Part shown: piece by piece, positions 5,553-10,430 of the stretch
Numbering within the stretch: the first letter of the stretch is position 1
Layout: the number at the start of each line of letters is the position of its first letter
Source: Verrucomicrobiota bacterium
GTDB taxonomy: Bacteria > Verrucomicrobiota > Verrucomicrobiia > Limisphaerales > DSYF01
Reading direction: 5' to 3'
Length of the DNA stretch: 10,430 bases
Assembly: GCA_025457725.1 (NCBI GenBank)
Contig: JALOTU010000040.1
Location: 1-10,430, forward strand
Notes under the pieces: generated by a model
What the model saw: only the letters and a program-made list of their open reading frames with translations
Databases searched by the model: none
What the model was told of the DNA's origin: nothing
Made by a program: the position numbers and the translations under genes

Positions 5553-7724
5553 ATGGACAAGACATCTTCCAAGAACGGCGGCGATGCAGCCGATAACGCA
5601 GTGCCTGAATCTCCCGAGGCGTTGAGCGGCCTGTTCAACCCCAGGAGTATTGCCGTGATTGGCGCCACCGAGAAGCAGGGGGCGGTGGGCCGCACGGTGG
5701 TGGAGAATCTCCAAAGGATCGGTTTTGCCGGCCAGGTTTATCCGGTCAACCCCAAGCGGGATTCGATTCTCGGTCTGCCGGCGTACCCCAACATCGGCGC
5801 CATCGGTCAACCTGTCGACGTGGCGGTGATCATCACCCCCTCCAAGGTGGTGCCTGCGGTGATGAGTGAGTGCGTCAGCGCCGGGGTGAAATATGGGATC
5901 GTGATTTCCGCGGGCTTCAAGGAGGCCGGTCCGGCGGGGTCAGAATTGGAGCAGTTGGTCGTGAACGAAGCCCAGCGCGGCGGACTGCGTTTCATCGGCC
6001 CCAATTGCCTGGGTGTGGTGAACATGCACGCCAACGTGAACGCCTCGTTCGCGCCATCGATTCCACCATCCGGGAAGATCTCGGTCATTTCTCAATCCGG
6101 CGCATTGTGCGTGGCTATTCTCGATTGGGCGGCCAGCTGTGGCCTCGGGTTGAGCAAGGTGGTGAGCTTCGGCAACAAGGCAGACCTGAACGAAGTGGAT
6201 TTTCTCCGGGCGTTTGCGGCGGACCAGGACACCAATGTGGTGGCTGCCTATCTCGAGAGCATCACCGAGGGGGATCGCTTCCTGGAAGTGGCCGAGGAGA
6301 TCGCTTCCGTCAAACCGGTTGTTGTGTTGAAGGTGGGGGTGACCCAGGCCGGCGCCAAGGCCGCTTCCTCGCACACGGGCAGTCTGGCGGGAGCCGATAT
6401 GGCCTATTGGGCGGCGTTCAAGCGATCGGGTGTGATCCGGGCTGAGCATTTTGAAGCCCTTTTCGATTACGCCTTGGCCTTCGCCACCCAACCGCTGCCC
6501 GCCGGCAACCGGCTGGCGATTGTCACCAATGCCGGTGGACCCGGCATCATGGCCGCCGATGCCGCGGAACTTTCGGGCCTGCGGCTGTTGCCGCCCAAGG
6601 ATGCCACCCGGGAGAAATTGAGCAAGGTGCTGCCGCCCACCGCCGCCACGGGAAATCCCATCGACGTGATCGGCGATGCCGAGCCGGATCGCTATATCAA
6701 CACTTTGAAGCTGATCCAGGACGATGAGAACATCGACGGCATCCTGGTAGTGGTCACCCCGCAGAACATGACCGCCCCGCTGGAGCTGGCCAAACAGTTG
6801 CACGCCACGCACAACCGGAAGAAGCCATTGCTGACCGCCTTCATGGGCGGGAAGGAAATCACCGAAGCACGGGATTTTCTGATGCAGGCGGGGATTCCAA
6901 ACTACCCCGCACCTACGCGTGCGGTGGCGGCCTTCAAAGCCATGAGCGACTACGCCGCCTGGCGTGTGCGTCCCCCCAGGGTCGTGACCCGGTTCCCGGT
7001 CAACCGCCGCCGGGTGGACCGTGTGCTTCAATGGCAGATGCGCAGCGACATCCAACAAATGGGTGAAGTCGAAGCCAAGGAGATTCTGCGCGCCTACGAT
7101 TTCAATGTGCTGGATGGATTTCTGGCCCGGACCGCCGGCGAAGCCGTGGATGCCGCGGATCGCATCGGGTATCCTGTGGTGCTCAAGATCAGTTCTCCCG
7201 ATATCATTCACAAATCCGATTTTGGCGGCGTGCGGGTAAATCTCTCGAGTGCCGAGCAGGTGCGCGATGCCTTTGATTTGATGATGCTGCGCGTGCAGCG
7301 CCGGGCCCCGAACGCGCATATTCGCGGCGCCTTTGTTGAGAAGATGGGCGCCAAGGGGCGCGAGGTGATTCTAGGCATGACGCGCGACCCTCAATTCGGT
7401 CCCATGCTGATGTTTGGTCTGGGCGGCATTTTTGTGGAAGTGATGAAGGACGTGACGTTCTACCTGGCGCCGATCACCGCCGACGAGGCCATGCAGATGT
7501 TGAAGGGCACCCGGTCTTATGCGCTGTTGCAGGGCGCGCGCGGGCAGGCCCCGGTGGATCTGGATGCCATTGCCAGCGCCCTGCAGCGCATCAGCCAGCT
7601 GGCCACGGATTATCCCCAAATCATGGAACTCGATATCAACCCGTTCATCGTGGGCGAGGTCGGCATGGAAGCCTACGTGGCCGATGCCCGCATGACCCTC
7701 GCCAAAACCTCCGTTTTGACATGA
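5553..7724 (+). CDS. NDP-forming acyl-CoA synthetase (acetate-CoA ligase, ADP-forming, alpha-beta fusion)
   Basis: A 723-residue protein of the succinyl-CoA-synthetase-like ACD family, which interconverts acyl-CoA + ADP (or GDP) + phosphate with acid + CoA + ATP (or GTP), conserving energy during acid excretion. In order: a Rossmann CoA-binding domain from about residue 26 ('SIAVIGAT'), the CoA-ligase domains with 'IGPNCLG' (148-154) and 'SQSGAL' (180-185), the phosphorylated histidine His274 in 'SSHTGSLAG', then a beta-like ATP-grasp domain from about 500 with 'IIHKSDFGGV' (second phosphohistidine candidate His553) and 'ELDINPF'. Both catalytic histidines are present, so it looks active rather than a dead Pat-type domain. 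ATG 5553 is the first start after an in-frame TGA at 5535, with no ribosome site. The stop overlaps the next start (ATGA), implying translational coupling. The acyl substrate is unknown. Confidence 0.92.
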   Translation: MDKTSSKNGGDAADNAVPESPEALSGLFNPRSIAVIGATEKQGAVGRTVVENLQRIGFAGQVYPVNPKRDSILGLPAYPNIGAIGQPVDVAVIITPSKVVPAVMSECVSAGVKYGIVISAGFKEAGPAGSELEQLVVNEAQRGGLRFIGPNCLGVVNMHANVNASFAPSIPPSGKISVISQSGALCVAILDWAASCGLGLSKVVSFGNKADLNEVDFLRAFAADQDTNVVAAYLESITEGDRFLEVAEEIASVKPVVVLKVGVTQAGAKAASSHTGSLAGADMAYWAAFKRSGVIRAEHFEALFDYALAFATQPLPAGNRLAIVTNAGGPGIMAADAAELSGLRLLPPKDATREKLSKVLPPTAATGNPIDVIGDAEPDRYINTLKLIQDDENIDGILVVVTPQNMTAPLELAKQLHATHNRKKPLLTAFMGGKEITEARDFLMQAGIPNYPAPTRAVAAFKAMSDYAAWRVRPPRVVTRFPVNRRRVDRVLQWQMRSDIQQMGEVEAKEILRAYDFNVLDGFLARTAGEAVDAADRIGYPVVLKISSPDIIHKSDFGGVRVNLSSAEQVRDAFDLMMLRVQRRAPNAHIRGAFVEKMGAKGREVILGMTRDPQFGPMLMFGLGGIFVEVMKDVTFYLAPITADEAMQMLKGTRSYALLQGARGQAPVDLDAIASALQRISQLATDYPQIMELDINPFIVGEVGMEAYVADARMTLAKTSVLT

Positions 7725-9598
7725 GCACCGCCCACTTCATTCACGACCGCGACTGGAAGGAAAAGTTCAGATCCACCATCCTGAGCGCGGATCAGGCTGT
7801 GGCCCATATCAAGCCCGGCCAGCGCATCTTCATTGGCACCGGTTGCGGCGAGCCGCTCGAACTGGTGCGCGCTCTGACGCGTCGCGCGTATGAATTGCCT
7901 GACACCGAGATCATCCACCTGCTGACCTTCGGCGAGGCGCCCTATGCCCATCGCGAACTCGCACAGTATTTCCGGACCAACAGTTTCTTCATTGCTGAGA
8001 ACGTGCGCGGGATCATTCAGGAGGGTTTGGGCGATTACACTCCCATCCATTTGTCGGATGTGCCGCGACTGTTCAGCTCCGGGCAGCTTCCCCTGGATGC
8101 GGCCCTGATTCAGGTCTCACCACCTGACCCGCAGGGTATGGTCAGCCTGGGCGTCTCGGTGGACATCGTGAAAACCGCGGCGGAGAACGCCTCGCTGGTC
8201 ATCGCCCAGGTCAATCCCCGCATGCCCCGCACGCACGGCGACTCGTTCCTGCACGTGCACGAAGTGGACTGGCTGGTCCCGGTGGAGGAGGACATCATCG
8301 AGATCCCCGAGCCGCAGGTCGATGAGGACACGCGTCAAATTGGGGAAAACCTGGCGGCGCTCATCGAGGATGGATCGACCCTCGAGGTCGGCATTGGCCG
8401 GATTCCGCAGGCCCTGTTGGGGTTTCTCAAGGGCAAGAAGAATCTCGGGATCCACACCGAGATGATTTCCGATGGGATTGTGGATTTGATTCAGGCGGGC
8501 GTGGTCACCGGCGCACGCAAGACCATGGACAAGGGCAAAGTCGTGGCCAGTTTCTGTCTTGGCACACGCAAACTTTACGATTTCATCGACGACAACCCGA
8601 CCTTTGCGTTTCACCCCACCGAGTATGTCAACAATCCGCATGTGATCAGCCAGCAGCACAAGATGGTGGCGATCAATGTGGCCCTGGAAATTGATCTTAC
8701 CGGCCAGGTCTGTGCCGATTCCATTGGTGCAAAGTTCTTCTCCGGCGTGGGAGGGCAGGTGGATTTTAATCGGGGCGCCTCGAAGGCCCGCGGGGGCAAG
8801 GCGATCATCGCCATTCCTTCGACTGCTGTCGGGGGTACGGTTTCCCGGATTGTCACTTACCTCAGCTCGGGTGCGGGCGTGGTCACCACGCGTGCCGGCG
8901 TGAACTATGTCGTCACGGAATATGGAGTGGCCTACCTGCACGGGAAAAGCATTCAGGAGCGCGCCATGGCCTTGATCTGCATTGCGCATCCAAAATTCAG
9001 GGCGCAACTGTTGCGCGAGGCGATTGAGGCCAAGTACCTTTCCGCCGAGCTCGCCGAGCTGGAAGGCAAGTTGGTGGTGGGGCCAAAGGAACTGCGCACT
9101 ACCCATCTGCTCCATGACGGCACCCAGGTCCTTTTCCGGCCCATTCATCCGACGGACGAACCTGCCATGCGGGATCTGTTCTACAAGTTGTCCGAGCAGT
9201 CGAAGTTTTACCGGTTTATGGGACACATCAAGCGCGTGCCCCGCAGTCAGATCGAGGATTTTGTCTACATTGATCATCGCAGCGAGGTGACCATCGTGGG
9301 GGTATTGAAGGAAGCGCACGGTGAGGACATCATCGCCGTGGGCAGCTACTATCTGGATCCCAAGACGAACAAGGCGGAGGTGGCCTTCACCGTCACCGAC
9401 CACTGGCAGCGCCACGGCATCGGCACCTTCATGTTGAAGCATTTGGCGCGCATTGCGCGTCGCACCGGCATCAGCGGCTTCACCGCCGAAGTGCTTGCGG
9501 AGAACAAGGGCATGCAAGTGGTGTTTGACCACTGTGAGTTCAAGGTTCACAGCAAGTACCGCGGAGACGTTTATAGCTACGAGTTGGATTTTGAATAG
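7721..9598 (+). CDS. Acetyl-CoA hydrolase/CoA-transferase fused to GNAT acetyltransferase
   Basis: A 625-residue fusion. Residues 1-460 are an acetyl-CoA hydrolase/4-hydroxybutyrate CoA-transferase family unit: an N-terminal half, then 'LEVGIGRIPQALL' (221-233), the catalytic Glu247 in 'GIHTEMISDG', and the C-terminal 'GAKFFSGVGGQVDF' and 'VVTEYGVAYL' motifs. It should form a glutamyl-CoA intermediate and move CoA between acids. Residues about 468-625 are a GNAT domain starting 'VLFRPIHPTDEPAM', with the acetyl-CoA loop 'QRHGIG' (563-568), followed by 'GFTAEVLAENKGM', as in the GNAT part of Pat/PatZ lysine acetyltransferases. The start overlaps the preceding stop in ATGA. The GNAT target is unknown; acetylation of its neighbour or of AMP-forming Acs is a reasonable guess. 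Databases hold similar fusions, to my knowledge without assigned function. Confidence 0.92.
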   Translation: MSTAHFIHDRDWKEKFRSTILSADQAVAHIKPGQRIFIGTGCGEPLELVRALTRRAYELPDTEIIHLLTFGEAPYAHRELAQYFRTNSFFIAENVRGIIQEGLGDYTPIHLSDVPRLFSSGQLPLDAALIQVSPPDPQGMVSLGVSVDIVKTAAENASLVIAQVNPRMPRTHGDSFLHVHEVDWLVPVEEDIIEIPEPQVDEDTRQIGENLAALIEDGSTLEVGIGRIPQALLGFLKGKKNLGIHTEMISDGIVDLIQAGVVTGARKTMDKGKVVASFCLGTRKLYDFIDDNPTFAFHPTEYVNNPHVISQQHKMVAINVALEIDLTGQVCADSIGAKFFSGVGGQVDFNRGASKARGGKAIIAIPSTAVGGTVSRIVTYLSSGAGVVTTRAGVNYVVTEYGVAYLHGKSIQERAMALICIAHPKFRAQLLREAIEAKYLSAELAELEGKLVVGPKELRTTHLLHDGTQVLFRPIHPTDEPAMRDLFYKLSEQSKFYRFMGHIKRVPRSQIEDFVYIDHRSEVTIVGVLKEAHGEDIIAVGSYYLDPKTNKAEVAFTVTDHWQRHGIGTFMLKHLARIARRTGISGFTAEVLAENKGMQVVFDHCEFKVHSKYRGDVYSYELDFE

Positions 9599-9600
9599 CT

Positions 9601-9615
9601 CGGTTTCTTCAACCG
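9601..9615 (+). other. Small hairpin after the fusion gene
   Basis: CGGTT-TCTTC-AACCG, a 5-bp stem with a 5-base loop, begins 2 bases after the stop codon. It lacks a T run and may support the terminator just downstream or protect the 3' end of the mRNA. Confidence 0.3.
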
Positions 9616-9630
9616 TGTGGACGGAAGCCA

Positions 9631-9660
9631 GTGGACGAGTTTCTGGTCGTCCGCTTTTGT
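9631..9660 (+). terminator. Probable intrinsic terminator of the acyl-CoA operon
   Basis: GTGGACGA (9631-9638) pairs with TCGTCCGC (9647-9654) over 8 bp with one G-T pair and an 8-base loop, followed by TTTTG. The short T run makes it moderate rather than strong. It lies 33 bases after the fusion gene stop and separates that gene from the next one. Confidence 0.5.
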
Positions 9661-9840
9661 GACGCCCCACGAGGTGTAACCCGGACGCTTCACGGCCCGG
9701 CACGCTGGGAGGGGGTGCTGGACCCTCCTGTGGAAGGCCTCAACAGCCTGTATTGGAGCCTTTTGTGTCGCTCGCCGTGCCGGCGTTGCTGAGGGTCGAT
9801 CGGGGGCGGTTTGGCGCAGAAACTGCGTGAATGCTCCCGG

Positions 9841-10430
9841 ATGTTGATGAATAACCCAGCCGCCCGGCTGCACCAGATCCTGGCCCTTTGCAAAAAACAC
9901 CAGAAGGAGTCGGGCAGTCGTCCCATGCTGATGGGCTGGAGAAAGGTGTTTCGCATGGCCGAAAGCACCGGTGACTTTTCCGTGCTGGAGCGGATCGGCA
10001 AGGTCTATGGGCTCCCGGGGGAAGTCAGCGATCTGGTCCGCCGCTGCGATGACCTGGATGTGCAGCTCTATCTCGGATGGAGGGAGGAACTGGAGGATGC
10101 CTTCCTGAATCTGTCCTTTCATTCGGAGTTCGACACCTTTGTCCGGCGGGTGCCGAAAACCCTTTTGACCAACTTGGAATTCTGCTCCAACGCTTTGTCC
10201 GAGCGGTATCCTGAACCGATGGTGGATCCCGATAAGCTGGCGGACATCAGCAAGGAGGCAGGCGAAATCATCCAATCGCTGCCTGAAGCGGAGGTGGACG
10301 CTTCCGGGCGGCGGTATTTTCTGGATTATCTCACCCTCATCCGCCGGGCGGTTGACGACTACATGCTGTCCGGTGCGGTTGGTCTCCAGGGTGCGATCGA
10401 TGCCTGCACCGGCACCCTGGTCACCCAGCG
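9841..10430 (+). CDS. Hypothetical protein, N-terminal part (partial)
   Basis: The frame is open to the right edge for 196 codons from ATG 9841 (MLMNNPAARLHQIL); an in-frame TGA at 9790 limits extension. TTG 9811 (reading MAQKLRECSR) and ATG 9847 are alternative starts, and no clear ribosome site decides between them. The visible part is soluble, largely alpha-helical and rich in acidic and basic residues, with no signal peptide or membrane segment. A charged stretch (about residues 60-90) and 'RRYFLDYLTLIRRAVDDYM' (about 157-175) stand out. I recognise no family. Codon use is like that of its neighbours. It lies 242 bases after the acyl-CoA operon and behind a terminator, so it is probably a separate transcript. 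Confidence 0.6.
   Translation, partial: MLMNNPAARLHQILALCKKHQKESGSRPMLMGWRKVFRMAESTGDFSVLERIGKVYGLPGEVSDLVRRCDDLDVQLYLGWREELEDAFLNLSFHSEFDTFVRRVPKTLLTNLEFCSNALSERYPEPMVDPDKLADISKEAGEIIQSLPEAEVDASGRRYFLDYLTLIRRAVDDYMLSGAVGLQGAIDACTGTLVTQ

Noticed and set aside
5527..5625. 32-residue plus-strand ORF (MADEILPDQWTRH...) overlapping the start of the acyl-CoA synthetase
   Set aside because: It could be a regulatory upstream ORF, but it has no well-spaced ribosome site and most of it overlaps the synthetase frame. Too weak to call.
5940..7319. Minus-strand frame of 459 codons
   Set aside because: Antisense to the acyl-CoA synthetase, whose catalytic motifs are intact. It is rich in His, Gly and Arg, as expected for an antisense frame in GC-rich DNA.
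8117..9703. Minus-strand frame of 528 codons
   Set aside because: Antisense to the CoA-transferase/GNAT gene. Its length comes from GC-rich codon bias, and its composition is typical of an antisense shadow.
9577..10275. Minus-strand frame of 232 codons
   Set aside because: Antisense to the partial hypothetical gene at the right edge, whose plus frame has more natural codon use. It also runs through the terminator at 9631-9660.

Overview
The window is GC-rich bacterial chromosome with no RNA genes, insertion sequences or CRISPR arrays that I can see. The best guess for the source is a Verrucomicrobiota-like bacterium (Limisphaerales/Pedosphaera type). The grounds are a PocR-AraC regulator, few Shine-Dalgarno sequences, some probable non-AUG starts, and lineage-unspecific hypothetical genes. 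This is inference from style, not from a marker gene.

Layout. (1) Minus strand, 1-2570: the 5' part of an MscK/KefA-type mechanosensitive channel gene runs off the left edge. Upstream of it in the same direction is an AmpG-like (PAT family) major facilitator permease. (2) About 2630-3090: a strong hairpin followed by a T-rich tract on the minus strand, downstream of a small cysteine-rich minus-strand ORF of unknown function. (3) Plus strand, 3229-4889: a small membrane methyltransferase of the isoprenylcysteine carboxyl methyltransferase (ICMT/PEMT) type, then a PocR-sensor/AraC-type regulator. The regulator's reading frame contains no methionine codon, so it must start at a non-ATG codon. 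(4) 4890-5552: about 660 bases with no confident gene. It holds one possible small minus-strand ORF, an AT-rich palindrome and a short direct repeat. (5) Plus strand, 5553-9598: two genes coupled by an ATGA overlap. The first is an ADP/GDP-forming acyl-CoA synthetase with alpha and beta parts fused. The second is an acetyl-CoA hydrolase/CoA-transferase with a C-terminal GNAT acetyltransferase domain. Two hairpins, one with a short T run, follow. (6) Plus strand from about 9841 to the right edge: the start of an unrecognised, largely helical protein.

The core of the window is the two-gene acyl-CoA module. Its first gene makes or consumes acyl-CoA with nucleotide phosphorylation, and its second moves or hydrolyses CoA thioesters. 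A Pat-like GNAT domain is attached to the second enzyme rather than to the synthetase-like domain, as it is in Pat/PatZ protein lysine acetyltransferases. The PocR-AraC regulator upstream on the same strand is the obvious candidate regulator, because PocR domains sense small organic metabolites. That link is inferred from position only.
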